Assembly (NCBI RefSeq): GCF_008632075.1 | Contig: NZ_VWVM01000007.1 | Span: 186,001-250,000 of the forward strand | Direction of reading: 5' to 3' | Source: Candidatus Pantoea gossypiicola | GTDB lineage: Bacteria > Pseudomonadota > Gammaproteobacteria > Enterobacterales > Enterobacteriaceae | DNA: 64,000 nt | Shown here: positions 10,612-19,747 of the stretch, in pieces | Layout: every line of letters begins with the position of its first letter | How positions within the stretch are numbered: position 1 is the stretch's first letter | Made by a program: the position numbers and the translations under genes | The notes under the pieces: generated by a model | Seen by the model: only the letters and a program-made list of their open reading frames with translations | What the model was told of the DNA's origin: nothing | The model's database searches: none

Positions 10612-10642
10612 CAGCGGGCAGGCGTAAAAATAGTGTAAAAAT
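10612..10642 (-). promoter_or_regulatory. Probable KdpE-binding region upstream of kdpF
   Basis: Reading the minus strand, the T-rich direct repeat TTTTTACACTATTTTTACG is followed by CCTGCCCGC. This resembles the E. coli KdpE site, a T-run followed by ACACCCCGCC-type sequence, and lies about 70-100 bp before kdpF. It is the expected place for K+-limitation control. The assignment rests on motif likeness only. It suggests KdpE control is retained even though kdpE is not adjacent. Confidence 0.45.
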
Positions 10643-10651
10643 GGCGAAAAA

Positions 10652-11818
10652 TCAGGCGACTTCCAGCGCCCAGATCCGATTGAGATCGACGTTGCCCCAT
10701 AGCGTACTGTCCTCTGCGCCCACAATGCTGTCGGTGCAGAAACTGTCGCCGAGGTCGAGCTCCTCCGGTTTCACTTCACGCTGAGCGTGCAGCGACCAGA
10801 AGACGTGCACACAGGGACGCATCAGCGACTTTTCCCCCGCTTTCACCACCAGCGCCACCCGGCCGGAGGCCAGACGGACCAGCGAACCTACCGGATAGAT
10901 GCCGATAGTGCGCACGAAGGTGTGCAGCAGGCCCGGATCGAAGTGGCCGCGCCAGCTCAGCATCTGGTGCATCGCCTCTGCCGGTGTCCAGCCGTTGCGA
11001 TAGGAACGGGTTGAGGTGACTGCATCGTAGACATCACACACCGCCGCCATCCGGGCGTAGAACGAAATCGCTTCTCCTTTCAGGCGATGCGGGTAGCCGC
11101 TGCCATCATATTTTTCATGATGATGCAGGGCGATATCGAGCAGATCGTCATCGGCGTCGGCTTCAATCAGCATCTGCGTGCCCACCACCGGATGCTCGCG
11201 CATAATCCTGAACTCCTCTTCCGTCAGCTTGCCCGCTTTGTTCAGGATCGCCAGCGGCACAGCGGCTTTGCCGACATCATGCAGTAAACCGCCCATGCCC
11301 ACCCGACGCAGCTGCTGCTCATCCAGCCCGAGTTTTTTACCCAGCGCAATCATCAGCCCGCAGACCGCCATGGAGTGCAGATAGGTGTAGTCATCATGAT
11401 TTTTCAGCCGCGCCACGCTGAGCATCGCTGAGGGTTCACGCGTGATCGAGCTGGCGATTTCATCCACAAGATCCATCATATAATCGAGCTTCAGGCCGTT
11501 ACCCAGCCGCGCTTCGTTAAACATCGCCAGTACTTTCGGTTTGCCCTGCTGAAAGATCAGCTGTGCCTGGTCCATCTCCTGAAAAAAGGGGGTGCGGCCA
11601 ATGGTTCTTTTCGCGATCGAGGTGGCGATCGGTGCCTGCACGGATCGATCAAGGTCGATCCAGAGCTGGCGGATCCCTTCACTGCGTAACGTGGCAATTT
11701 GTCGTGGATCGGTGATCAGCATCTGATTATGAATGCGCTGGTCCTTTATCCACCAGACCTCCAGCTTGTGGATAAACATCCCTGGCCGCAGTTCATCAAT
11801 GGTAATCAGCTTTATCAC
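10652..11818 (-). CDS. HD-GYP domain protein (putative c-di-GMP phosphodiesterase)
   Basis: This 388-residue protein has an N-terminal DUF3391-type region (about 1-110) and an HD-GYP domain. The metal-binding 'LLHDVGKAAVP' (His180-Asp181), 'HHHEKYDGSGYPHRLKGE' and the 'RMAAVCDVYDAVTS' helix are all present. HD-GYP proteins hydrolyse cyclic di-GMP and so affect the motility/biofilm switch. It has no membrane segment or receiver domain, so it is probably cytoplasmic. It faces the kdp promoter region on the same strand. A short C-terminal extension of about 70 residues follows the catalytic domain. Confidence 0.9.
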   Translation of the reverse strand: MIKLITIDELRPGMFIHKLEVWWIKDQRIHNQMLITDPRQIATLRSEGIRQLWIDLDRSVQAPIATSIAKRTIGRTPFFQEMDQAQLIFQQGKPKVLAMFNEARLGNGLKLDYMMDLVDEIASSITREPSAMLSVARLKNHDDYTYLHSMAVCGLMIALGKKLGLDEQQLRRVGMGGLLHDVGKAAVPLAILNKAGKLTEEEFRIMREHPVVGTQMLIEADADDDLLDIALHHHEKYDGSGYPHRLKGEAISFYARMAAVCDVYDAVTSTRSYRNGWTPAEAMHQMLSWRGHFDPGLLHTFVRTIGIYPVGSLVRLASGRVALVVKAGEKSLMRPCVHVFWSLHAQREVKPEELDLGDSFCTDSIVGAEDSTLWGNVDLNRIWALEVA

Positions 11819-11975
11819 GCTATCACTCCTTACGATCAGCGGGTAGTAAGGTGATATCGGCAGCTGGACAAATATTCTTCAGGCTGTTTTGTGCGGAGGC
11901 AGCGTGCGGACAAGTGGTCAGAGGAGAGGCATCCTGCCTCACGCTCTGTGCAGCATGGTTAAGTCATTGTTGCCG

Positions 11976-12932
11976 TTACACTACGCGGGTGAGCGCAGGC
12001 TCTCCACGGGCAATCGCCAGCATGTTCTCAAACACCAGGTCCGCCATCGCCGCCATGGTTTCGCGGGTGCTGCTGGCGATATGTGGCGTAATCACCACAT
12101 TGTCGCGCTGGCGCAGGGCGTCAGGCACCTGCGGCTCCTGTTCAAACACATCCAGTCCGGCACCCGCGATCTGCCCGGTTTCCAGCGACGCCACCAGCGC
12201 CTGCTGATCCACCACACTGCCGCGTGCGATGTTAATCAGATAACCCTGCGGGCCCAGCGCCTGCAGCACATCCGCGTTAATGATGTGACGCGTTGCGGCC
12301 CCGCCTGGCAGCGTGAGCACCAGAAAATCGGCCTGCTGCGCCAGCGCCACCAGGCTCTCATGCCGGGTAAAGGGTACGTCGGGACGTGAACGCGGGTTGT
12401 AGTAGTGAATCTGCATATCAAACGCCTGCGCACGTCTGGCTACCGCCTGGCCGATATTGCCCAGCCCGACGATGCCGCACACCTTGCCGCCGATTTTGCT
12501 GCTCAGCGGAAAGCGCCCCTGCGACCAGTACCCGGCGCGCGTGAAGCGATCGGCCTCACTGATGCGGCGCGCCACATCCAGCAGCAGCGCCATGCCCAGA
12601 TCGGCGACGCAATCATTCAGCACCTCGGGCGTGTTGGTCACCACAATGCCGCGCGACCGGGCGGCTTCCGTATCAATGCTGTCATACCCGACGCCGTTAC
12701 TGCAGATCGCTTTCAGGTTGGGCAGCGCGGCGATCAGCGCGGCGGGTGCGCCCATTACCGCATTTCCGCTGGTAACCAGTATGTCGATATCTGCACCCTG
12801 TTCAGTCAGAAAGGCTGCCTCATCCTCCGCCTCCCACAGTCGAAAGGCGGTGAACGCGTTTTCGATATTCTCAATCAGCTCGGGTGGCAGAAACTTACCT
12901 TTTATCAGCACCTTATATTGCTTTAATGCCAT
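11976..12932 (-). CDS. D-isomer-specific 2-hydroxyacid dehydrogenase
   Basis: This 318-residue NAD(P)-dependent dehydrogenase reduces 2-keto acids to D-2-hydroxy acids or runs in reverse. The dinucleotide-binding motif is 'CGIVGLGNIGQAVARR'. Catalytic Arg/Glu/His segments appear in 'LINIARGSVVD', 'FEQEPQVP' and 'VVITPHIAS'. The ATG at 12932 has AGGAGAAAG upstream. The reading frame remains open to 12992, but that longer form lacks a ribosome site. The gene overlaps the end of the upstream MFS gene by 20 bp, so the two are very probably translated together. This suggests the dehydrogenase acts on the acid that the transporter brings in. Confidence 0.9.
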   Translation of the reverse strand: MALKQYKVLIKGKFLPPELIENIENAFTAFRLWEAEDEAAFLTEQGADIDILVTSGNAVMGAPAALIAALPNLKAICSNGVGYDSIDTEAARSRGIVVTNTPEVLNDCVADLGMALLLDVARRISEADRFTRAGYWSQGRFPLSSKIGGKVCGIVGLGNIGQAVARRAQAFDMQIHYYNPRSRPDVPFTRHESLVALAQQADFLVLTLPGGAATRHIINADVLQALGPQGYLINIARGSVVDQQALVASLETGQIAGAGLDVFEQEPQVPDALRQRDNVVITPHIASSTRETMAAMADLVFENMLAIARGEPALTRVV

Positions 12933-14304
12933 CTTCTTTCTCCTGATTATTACAGGCCGCCGGGCGAGCGCGCTCATCGCCCACGCGTTCAATCGGTCCC
13001 ATCACCAGCAGGAACAGCAGCGCCGCGACCACGCAGTGTGCCGCCACAAACGCCAGTCCGATGCTGTAGCTGCCGGTCAGCCCGACGATGATGCCGAACA
13101 GCAACGGCGTGGTGAAACCGGCGATATTGCCGATGCCGTTAAAAATGGACCCCGCCAGACCCACTGCCTCTTTCGGCGCAGTATCGCTGATCACCGTCCA
13201 GGTGCCTGCGCCCGCCGCGATGCCTTTGCCGAAAAAGGCGAAGGACATAATGGCGATGATGCCGCCATTACCGGGAATAATCGCCGCCAGCACCAGGCTC
13301 GACGCCATCAGCATGCCGACGATGTAGGGTGTTTTACGCGCCCAGGAGACGCTCCAGCCCCGGGCAATTAATTTGTCTGACAGGTAACCGCCGCTGATCC
13401 CGCCGAGAAAACCAAACAGCGCCGGAGCAATGGTGGCGAATCCCGCCTCCATAATGTTCATGCCGCGCGCCTGCACCAGATAGATCGGGAACCAGGTAAT
13501 GAAGAAGTAGCTGAGCGCAATGATGCAGTACTGACCAAGATAGGCGCACCACAGCATGCGATTGGTGAACAGCTTTCTGAACATCGCTTTGCTGACCGGT
13601 GGCCGGGCCTTTAGCGTCTGCGCCGCGTCGATATCCACCAGCGCCCCGCCATCGATGATGTGGCGCAGTTCACTTTCCGATACGCCGGGATGGTTGCGCG
13701 GCTCGCGCATCCAGGCTGCCCAGACAAACACCGCCAGCAGGCCGATGCCGCCCAGCACAAAGAACGGCCACTCCCAGCCGAAGCGCGACACCAGCCAGCC
13801 TGACAGCGGTGAGAAAATGGCGACGGCAAAATATTGCGCCGAACTGAACAGCGATGATGCCCGTCCTCGCTCAGCACCAGGGAACCACATAATCACCACG
13901 CGCGCATTAGCGGGAAAGCTGGGTGCCTCAATGAGTCCCAGCATAAAGCGCAGACCAAACATCAGCATCAGCGCGCCGGTCATGCCGCTGGAGAATTCGC
14001 CCACAAATCCCATCGCCAGTGTCGAGACCGACCAGAGCGCCAGCGTGACGCCATACACTTTTTTGGCTCCGAAGCGGTCAAGGAACAGTCCGCCGGGGAT
14101 CTGACCGATAACGTAGGCCCAGCTGAAGGCAGAGAGGATCAGTCCCAGTTGGATCGCTGACAGGCCGAACTCCTCTTTGATCGCCGATCCGGAGATCGAG
14201 AGGATCGAACGGTCGGCATAAGCCACGACCGACAGAAACAGGATCAGGCAGAGGATCCCGATGCGGACATGCGTTGTCCGTTGAGGCGTTGGGTCTTTAG
14301 TCAT
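12913..14304 (-). CDS. MFS transporter, anion:cation symporter family (sugar-acid type)
   Basis: This 463-residue, 12-helix transporter has family features of the hexuronate/glucarate/galactonate group: 'VVAYADRSILSISGSAIKEEFGLS' in helix 1 and 'GGLFLDRFGAKKVYG' after helix 2. It likely imports an organic acid such as a sugar acid with a proton. The stop lies 20 bp inside the downstream dehydrogenase gene, making a two-gene catabolic unit. No regulator gene is attached. The exact substrate cannot be read from sequence. Confidence 0.87.
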   Translation of the reverse strand: MTKDPTPQRTTHVRIGILCLILFLSVVAYADRSILSISGSAIKEEFGLSAIQLGLILSAFSWAYVIGQIPGGLFLDRFGAKKVYGVTLALWSVSTLAMGFVGEFSSGMTGALMLMFGLRFMLGLIEAPSFPANARVVIMWFPGAERGRASSLFSSAQYFAVAIFSPLSGWLVSRFGWEWPFFVLGGIGLLAVFVWAAWMREPRNHPGVSESELRHIIDGGALVDIDAAQTLKARPPVSKAMFRKLFTNRMLWCAYLGQYCIIALSYFFITWFPIYLVQARGMNIMEAGFATIAPALFGFLGGISGGYLSDKLIARGWSVSWARKTPYIVGMLMASSLVLAAIIPGNGGIIAIMSFAFFGKGIAAGAGTWTVISDTAPKEAVGLAGSIFNGIGNIAGFTTPLLFGIIVGLTGSYSIGLAFVAAHCVVAALLFLLVMGPIERVGDERARPAACNNQEKEDGIKAI

Positions 14305-14723
14305 GAGCTGAATTCCTTAAAAAGCGGCAGGTTGTGCCACGAGGTTTTTTTCAGGAATAACGCTGAGATTTCCCGCTTCTGGAAATATAGATAGGAGGCT
14401 AACTAAGGGTCATTGTGCGGATGTTGAGATCGTCTGGTCCGAATAAACGATTTTCTGGCAACTGCCACAACTGCCCGTGCGGCGCTGCACAAAAGCGCGA
14501 AAAGCTGCGGCGCTTTGCCGCAGAGTGTGCGCCCGATCGGGGTTTTAACCGACGCTGACAGCTATGACGCGGCAATTTCACGGCAAAATGTGGCGACGCT
14601 AGCAAGTGTGAAAAGGGCCGGTTGTCAAAGCTGACGGCAGTTCTTAAGCTGCAAATGATCCTGCTTTTCTATTTTTAGAATAAATGAAAAATCCATTCCA
14701 TCCGGTAACCTCTGGAGTCCGCA
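14305..14723. other. 419-bp intergenic region between divergent genes
   Basis: This gap separates the MFS gene (minus) from the sugar-binding-protein gene (plus). An open frame at 14399-14605 has atypical composition and no ribosome site and was not accepted as a gene. The right part (about 14650-14710) is A+T-rich and ends with CTGGAG before the ATG at 14724, so it should carry the promoter of the binding protein. No clear operator was recognised. Confidence 0.5.
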
Positions 14724-15641
14724 ATGAAAAAACGTGCATGGGCATTACTCTTTCTGCTCTCTCTTTCCACGTCAGCGCTGGCAGAGAAGATTGGCGTCTC
14801 GATGGCCTATTTCGACCAGAATTTCCTGACCATTATTCGCCAGTCGATTGAAAAAGAGGCGAAAGCGCGTCAGCTGGATGCGCAGTTCGAAGATGCGCGC
14901 GGCGACGTCGGCCGTCAGACCGATCAGGTGCAGAGCTTTATCAGCGCCGGAGTGGACGCGATTATTGTCGATCCGGTCGACTCCGCCAGCACCCCAGCGC
15001 TGACGAAACTGGCGCAGCAGGCGCACATTCCGCTGGTCTACGTTAACCGCACGCCCGGCGACAAAACCCTGCCACCGGGCGTGGTGTTCGTCGGATCTGA
15101 CGAGCGCGAATCGGGCACATTGCAGATGGAGGCACTGGCAAAACAGGCCGGTTACCGTGGCAATGTCGCCATCATGATCGGTAATCTCAGCGATGCGGGC
15201 GCACTGCAGCGCACCCGGGATGTGGAGCAGGTGGTGGCAAAGTATCCCGACATGAAAGTCGTGCTGAAGCAGACAGCCAACTATGCGCGCAATGAAGGCA
15301 TGGATTTAATGCTCAGCTGGCTGTCGAACGGCGAACAGATTGATATTGTCGCCGCCAACAACGACGAAATGGCGATTGGCGCGACGATGGCGATTGCGCA
15401 GGCGAAGCCGAAGAAGACCATTCTGGTGGGCGGTATTGATGCCACGCCGGATGGCCTGAAAGCGCTGGCGAGCGGCAAACTGGCGGTTACGGTTTTCCAG
15501 GATGCCGTGGGTCAGGGCAGAAAATCGGTTGAGGTGGCGCAGCAGATGATCAAAGGCCAGAAAGTAGCGTCCCATCAGTGGATCCCGTTTGAGCTGGTCA
15601 CGCGGCAGAATATGCAGCAATACAGCACGAAAAATCCGTGA
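14724..15641 (+). CDS. Orphan periplasmic sugar-binding protein (RbsB-like)
   Basis: This 305-residue exported protein has a Sec signal peptide (MKKRAWALLFLLSLSTSALA). A type I periplasmic binding fold follows: 'EKIGVSMAYFDQNFLTIIRQ', 'ISAGVDAIIVDPVD', 'FVGSDERESG' and 'NNDEMAIGATMAI'. It resembles ribose/autoinducer-type ligand-binding subunits of ABC importers. No permease or ATPase gene is beside it. The ABC gene at 16250 is an exporter and unlikely to be its partner. It may serve a distant permease or act as a sensor component. Confidence 0.85.
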   Translation: MKKRAWALLFLLSLSTSALAEKIGVSMAYFDQNFLTIIRQSIEKEAKARQLDAQFEDARGDVGRQTDQVQSFISAGVDAIIVDPVDSASTPALTKLAQQAHIPLVYVNRTPGDKTLPPGVVFVGSDERESGTLQMEALAKQAGYRGNVAIMIGNLSDAGALQRTRDVEQVVAKYPDMKVVLKQTANYARNEGMDLMLSWLSNGEQIDIVAANNDEMAIGATMAIAQAKPKKTILVGGIDATPDGLKALASGKLAVTVFQDAVGQGRKSVEVAQQMIKGQKVASHQWIPFELVTRQNMQQYSTKNP

Positions 15642-15676
15642 TGCCGAACGGCGCGGCCGTGTGCTCGCGCCGTTTA

Positions 15677-16177
15677 TTACGCGTCGTTAAGCAGCTTCGC
15701 CATCATCACGACATCGCGCAGCTGCCCGTCACGCAGGGCGGCCTGGCGCTTCACCCCTTCCCGCTCAAAGCCCAGCCGCTGATAGAGCCGCAGCGCCCGG
15801 TCGTTGTCGTGAAATACCTCCAGCTCCATACGGGTAATGCCCAGCCAGTTGCGGGAATAGTCCATCGCGGTACGGATCAGGCGTTCACCGACGCCGCGTC
15901 CGGCAAAGTCAGGATGTACCCCCAGCCCAAAGCTGATGCAGTGGCGGGTGCGCGGCTTACTGTCGACAAACAGCGTCAGTTCACCAGCCAGCACGCCGTC
16001 GATTTCGGCGACAAAGGCGATAAAGCCCTCGGCATCCATTCTGGCAAATTTTTTCTCCCAGAGGGCGACGCTGGGAAACGGCAATTGCAGTGTCCAGGGG
16101 TAAACGTCCGGGTGACTGTAAAGCCGCTGATAAGCGGCAGCATCCTGCGGTTCCCGTGCCCGTATGACAATTTCCAT
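15677..16177 (-). CDS. GNAT acetyltransferase (AaaT/YhhY-like)
   Basis: This 166-residue GNAT-fold enzyme has the acetyl-CoA loop in 'GLGVHPDFAGRGVGERLIRTAMDY' and the terminal 'LYQRLGFEREGVKRQAALRDGQ' motif. It resembles E. coli AaaT (YhhY), an L-amino acid N-acetyltransferase, in both the N-terminal 'HPDVYPWTLQLPFPS' segment and the C-terminus. The ATG at 16177 has AGGAGAAAAT directly upstream and is preferred over a start at 16207. Substrate specificity is inferred from similarity only. Confidence 0.85.
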   Translation of the reverse strand: MEIVIRAREPQDAAAYQRLYSHPDVYPWTLQLPFPSVALWEKKFARMDAEGFIAFVAEIDGVLAGELTLFVDSKPRTRHCISFGLGVHPDFAGRGVGERLIRTAMDYSRNWLGITRMELEVFHDNDRALRLYQRLGFEREGVKRQAALRDGQLRDVVMMAKLLNDA

Positions 16178-16249
16178 ATTTTCTCCTGTTAGCCGAATGG
16201 GGTTCATGCACTAAGCTGTAGCTCTTTACCGGACGGAAAGAGTATCGCT

Positions 16250-18082
16250 ATGTTGTATCGCCGTTTTGAGCGTTTTATCAATATATTTCAGGACGCACCC
16301 ACCGATTCGCCCCCCTCAACGGTCTGGTCGTTTTACCTCTACTACCTGCGCCAGGTCTGGCCCAGTTTTGCCGCGCTGCTGGTGGTAGGGCTGGCGTCAG
16401 CCCTGATTGAAGTGTCGCTGTTCAGCTATCTGAGCCGCATTATCGATATGGTCAATCACTCCACGCCGGCCACCCTGTTTCGGGATAACTGGCCGATACT
16501 GCTGTGGATGGGCGCGGTGGCACTGATTCTGCGGCCGGTTTTTATCGCCCTGCACGACATGCTGGTGCATCAGAGCATCAGCCCGAGCATGACCAGTCTG
16601 ATTCGCTGGCAGCATCACAACTACGTGCTGCGTCAGAGCCTTAACTTCTTCCAGAGCGATTTTGCCGGGCGTATCGCCCAGCGCATTATGCAGACCGGCA
16701 GTTCACTGCGTGATTCTGCGGTGCAGCTGGTAGATGCCATCTGGCATGTGCTGATCTACGCCGTGACCTCGCTGGTACTGTTTGCCGATGCCGACTGGCG
16801 GCTGATGATTCCGCTGATTATCTGGATGGTGGCCTACAGCGCCTCGCTGCGTTTCTTTGTGCCGCGCGTTAAAAAACGTTCGGTGGTCTCCTCGGAAGCG
16901 CGCTCAAAGCTGATGGGTACCATTGTTGACGGCTACACCAACATCGCCACCATCAAGCTGTTCGCCCACAGCGACCTGGAACGTCAGTATGCGCGCGAGG
17001 CGATTCAGGAGCAGACCGACAAAACCCAGCACGCCAGCCGCATGGTCACCAGCATGGATCTGACGTTGTCAGCGCTCAACGGCCTGCTGATTGTCTCGAC
17101 CTCCGGCCTGGCATTGTGGCTGTGGAGCCAGTCGCTGATCAGCGTCGGGGCAATCGCACTGGCGACCGGGCTGGTGATCCGTCTGGTGAACATGTCCGGC
17201 TGGATCATGTGGGTGGTTAACGGCATTTTCGAGAATATCGGCATGGTGCAGGATGGCCTGAACACCATTGCGCAGCCGCTGAGCGTGCAGGATACGCCGC
17301 AGGCGAAGCAGCTGAAGGTGACGCGTGGCAACATCCGCTTTGAGGATGTGCGCTTCGATTATGGCGGTGGCCGTCAGGTGATTAACGGTTTTAACCTCGA
17401 CATCAGACCCGGTGAGAAGATTGGTCTGATTGGGCCTTCGGGTGCCGGTAAATCGACGCTGGTGAACCTACTGCTGCGCCTCTATGACCTGAACGGTGGG
17501 CGGATTGTGATCGACGAACAGGATATCGCCGCCGTGACCCAGGAGAGCCTGCGCAGCCAGATTGGCATGATCACCCAGGACACCTCGCTGCTGCATCGCT
17601 CAATCCGTGAAAACCTGCTCTATGGCCGTCCCGACGCCACTGAAGAGGAGTTGCGACTGGCGATTCACCGCGCCCGCGCCGATGAGTTTATTCCGCTGCT
17701 CTCTGACTCGCTGGGCCGCACTGGGCTGGATGCGCACGTGGGCGAGCGCGGCGTGAAGCTGTCGGGCGGCCAGCGTCAGCGTGTGGCGATTGCCCGCGTG
17801 CTGCTGAAGGATGCGCCGGTTCTGATCATGGATGAGGCGACCTCAGCGCTCGACTCCGAAGTGGAAGCCGCCATTCAGGAGAGCCTGGAGTCCTTAATGC
17901 AGGGCAAAACGGTTATCGCGATTGCGCACCGCCTGTCGACCATCGCGAAGATGGATCGGCTGGTGGTGCTGGATAAAGGCGGCATTGCCGAGATGGGCAG
18001 CCATCAGGAGTTGCTGGCGCAGAACGGTCTTTATGCCCGACTGTGGCAGCATCAGACCGGCGGGTTTGTCGGCGTCGATTAA
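16250..18082 (+). CDS. ABC exporter, fused membrane and ATPase domains
   Basis: This 610-residue half-transporter has a six-helix membrane domain (about residues 30-330) and a C-terminal ATPase. Walker A 'GPSGAGKST', the signature 'LSGGQRQRVAIAR' and Walker B 'VLIMDEATSALD' are complete, so it should be active as a homodimer in the inner membrane. It belongs to the MsbA/multidrug type, and its substrate is unknown. Its stop overlaps by four bases the stop of the convergent GNAT gene at 18079. Confidence 0.9.
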   Translation: MLYRRFERFINIFQDAPTDSPPSTVWSFYLYYLRQVWPSFAALLVVGLASALIEVSLFSYLSRIIDMVNHSTPATLFRDNWPILLWMGAVALILRPVFIALHDMLVHQSISPSMTSLIRWQHHNYVLRQSLNFFQSDFAGRIAQRIMQTGSSLRDSAVQLVDAIWHVLIYAVTSLVLFADADWRLMIPLIIWMVAYSASLRFFVPRVKKRSVVSSEARSKLMGTIVDGYTNIATIKLFAHSDLERQYAREAIQEQTDKTQHASRMVTSMDLTLSALNGLLIVSTSGLALWLWSQSLISVGAIALATGLVIRLVNMSGWIMWVVNGIFENIGMVQDGLNTIAQPLSVQDTPQAKQLKVTRGNIRFEDVRFDYGGGRQVINGFNLDIRPGEKIGLIGPSGAGKSTLVNLLLRLYDLNGGRIVIDEQDIAAVTQESLRSQIGMITQDTSLLHRSIRENLLYGRPDATEEELRLAIHRARADEFIPLLSDSLGRTGLDAHVGERGVKLSGGQRQRVAIARVLLKDAPVLIMDEATSALDSEVEAAIQESLESLMQGKTVIAIAHRLSTIAKMDRLVVLDKGGIAEMGSHQELLAQNGLYARLWQHQTGGFVGVD

Positions 18083-19203
18083 TCGCCGCGTCGATAGGGT
18101 AAGGCGTCGCGCGCTTCTTCCGCCCAGCCGCGTACGCCTTCCCGCTCCTGCACCAGAAAATCTGCCACGGCCTCGCGCAGGCCGGGATGCAGCAGATAGT
18201 GCCAGGAGTGGGTAATCTGCGGCTCAAAGCCGCGCACCAGCTTGTGCTCACCCTGCGCCCCCGCATCAAATCGCGTCAGCCCTTCATCAATCGCTAAATC
18301 CATCCCCTGATAGAAACAGGTTTCGAAGTGCAGCCGGTCAAACTCCGCCAGACAGCCCCAGTAGCGGCCATAGAGCGTGTTGCTGTCGCGCAGATAAAAG
18401 GCCATCGCCGCCGGTTGCTGCTGTAAGCGGGCAATCACCACCACAATATTTTGCGGCATCCGCTCCGCCAGCAGGCTGAAGAAGTCGCGCGTCAGGTAGG
18501 GCCGCTGGCCTCGCACCGCATAGGTATTGGCGTAACAGGTATAGACAAAATCCCACTGATCTTCGCGCAGCTGACAGCCCGGATAGCGGTCAAACTCAAA
18601 GCCGCTTTGCGCCACCTGCTCGCGCTCTTTACGCAGCTGCTTGCGCTTGCGCGACATCAGCGTGTCCAGGAAATCCTGAAAATCGCGGTAGCCACGGTTA
18701 TGCCAGTGATACTGACAGCCGAGCCGGGAGAGCCAGTCGGGCTGATCGGCCAGCAGCAGGTTCGCCTGCGCATCGGTAAAGTTGATGTGCGCGCCGCTTA
18801 AGCCGTGCTGCAACAGGCTCTCCGGCAGGGCCGATAGCAGCTGTGCGGCGGCTGAGGCGTCACCCAGCAGGCGCGCGCCGCTGACCGGACTGAAGGGAAT
18901 TGCCCCCAGCCATTTCGGGTAGTAGCGGATCCCGGCGCGCTGGCTGGCATCCGCCCAGGCGTGATCAAAGACATACTCGCCCTGAGAATGATATTTCTGG
19001 TAGCCCGGCAGCGCGGCGCGCGTTACGCCCTTTTCCCGCCACAGCAGATGATCAGGCTGCCAGCCCGATGCAGGCCGCACGCTGCCGCTCTCTTCTAAGG
19101 TGAGCAGAAAAGCGTGGCGCAAAAACGGCTGGTCATCAGGCAACAGCGCATCCCACTCGGCGGCCGGGATCGCCGCCAGTGACGTCAGGTGAATCAGCGA
19201 CAT
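18079..19203 (-). CDS. FemAB-like GNAT protein (COG3146 type)
   Basis: This 374-residue soluble protein has the features of the COG3146 'peptidogalycan biosynthesis/GNAT' family: 'SGSVRPASGWQPDHLLWRE' early on, 'FQDFLDTLMSRKRKQLRKER' in the middle, and 'MAFYLRDSNTLYGRYWGC' and 'GAQGEHKLVRGFEP' later. The family shares the FemAB acyltransferase fold, but no biochemical role is firmly known. Its start (ATG 19203) lies 46 bp from the left copy of the 38-bp direct repeat. It is probably the last ancestral gene before the inserted island. Confidence 0.85.
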   Translation of the reverse strand: MSLIHLTSLAAIPAAEWDALLPDDQPFLRHAFLLTLEESGSVRPASGWQPDHLLWREKGVTRAALPGYQKYHSQGEYVFDHAWADASQRAGIRYYPKWLGAIPFSPVSGARLLGDASAAAQLLSALPESLLQHGLSGAHINFTDAQANLLLADQPDWLSRLGCQYHWHNRGYRDFQDFLDTLMSRKRKQLRKEREQVAQSGFEFDRYPGCQLREDQWDFVYTCYANTYAVRGQRPYLTRDFFSLLAERMPQNIVVVIARLQQQPAAMAFYLRDSNTLYGRYWGCLAEFDRLHFETCFYQGMDLAIDEGLTRFDAGAQGEHKLVRGFEPQITHSWHYLLHPGLREAVADFLVQEREGVRGWAEEARDALPYRRGD

Positions 19204-19249
19204 GAATTACTCCAGAGAACGTCGGGCAGAGCGTCAGTCAAGCAGGTTT

Positions 19250-19287
19250 TCCGCGCCAGCGAAAGGGTTAAGGCACGCAAAGTGAAG
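19250..19287. repeat. Left copy of 38-bp perfect direct repeat bracketing the island
   Basis: The 38 bp here, starting TCCGCGCCAGCGAAAGGG and ending GCACGCAAAGTGAAG, recur without mismatch at 39055-39092 in the same orientation. The first bases outside each copy differ. Everything between belongs to the choline microcompartment, the regulator pair, the beta-glucoside PTS or the exported phosphatase. It could be an attachment-site-like duplication or a recombination scar. No integrase gene is present between the copies. Confidence 0.9.
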
Positions 19288-19364
19288 AGCAAAATGTGAT
19301 TTTTTCTGTATCAGAGCTGTTGTTTTTGCGCCTTCACATTAAGGAGTGAAGACGCAGACTGGAT

Positions 19365-19694
19365 TTACATGCTGGAAAAAACATTCATGATCACACCACC
19401 CGAAATAATCAACGCCATGGCGACAATTGCAGGTAAATCGGGTTTTTGCTTATACAAAATCATTGAGCAAAGGGTAACGCCAACAATGCCAAAACCACAC
19501 CACAATGAATAGGCAACGCCTACCGGAATCGTACTCATCGCGTGGGTCAATGAAAAATAGCAAAGGCCGTAGGCACACACGACCAGTAGCGAGGGGGCTA
19601 GCTTGCTAAAGCCCTGGGTCTTTTTAATCATGGAGGTGCCAGTAATTTCGGCACCAATAGAGAGCGCAAGCCATAAAAATCCGAGGTTAAACAT
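19365..19694 (-). CDS. SMR-family transporter subunit
   Basis: This 109-residue protein has four membrane helices and the membrane-buried Glu in the first ('LSIGAEITGTSMIKK', Glu16) that SMR (EmrE/Gdx) transporters use for proton-coupled export of cationic compounds. The family motif 'IPVGVAYSLWCGFGIVG' is present. It is the last gene of the choline microcompartment operon, 53 bp after a second SMR gene, so the two may form a heterodimer. Export or exchange of choline, trimethylamine or another quaternary amine is a reasonable guess but not shown by sequence. Confidence 0.88.
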   Translation of the reverse strand: MFNLGFLWLALSIGAEITGTSMIKKTQGFSKLAPSLLVVCAYGLCYFSLTHAMSTIPVGVAYSLWCGFGIVGVTLCSMILYKQKPDLPAIVAMALIISGGVIMNVFSSM

Positions 19695-19747
19695 AACGTC
19701 ATCCTTTCCTGATAATTAGCGACTTTATTGTCAATAACAGAAGTAAC

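Noticed and set aside
12457..13371. Long plus-strand open frame (304 codons) opposite the dehydrogenase and MFS genes
   Set aside because: It lies entirely antisense to two well-supported genes, has no ribosome site and shows the low-complexity composition of a high-G+C shadow frame.
14399..14605. 68-codon minus-strand frame in the 14305-14723 gap
   Set aside because: Arg/Ser-rich composition and no ribosome site. More likely spacer.
19328..19356. Hairpin GCGCCTTCAC...GTGAAGACGC after the last SMR gene as a terminator
   Set aside because: For the minus-strand operon the bases after the stem are A-rich, not T-rich, so it does not fit an intrinsic terminator.
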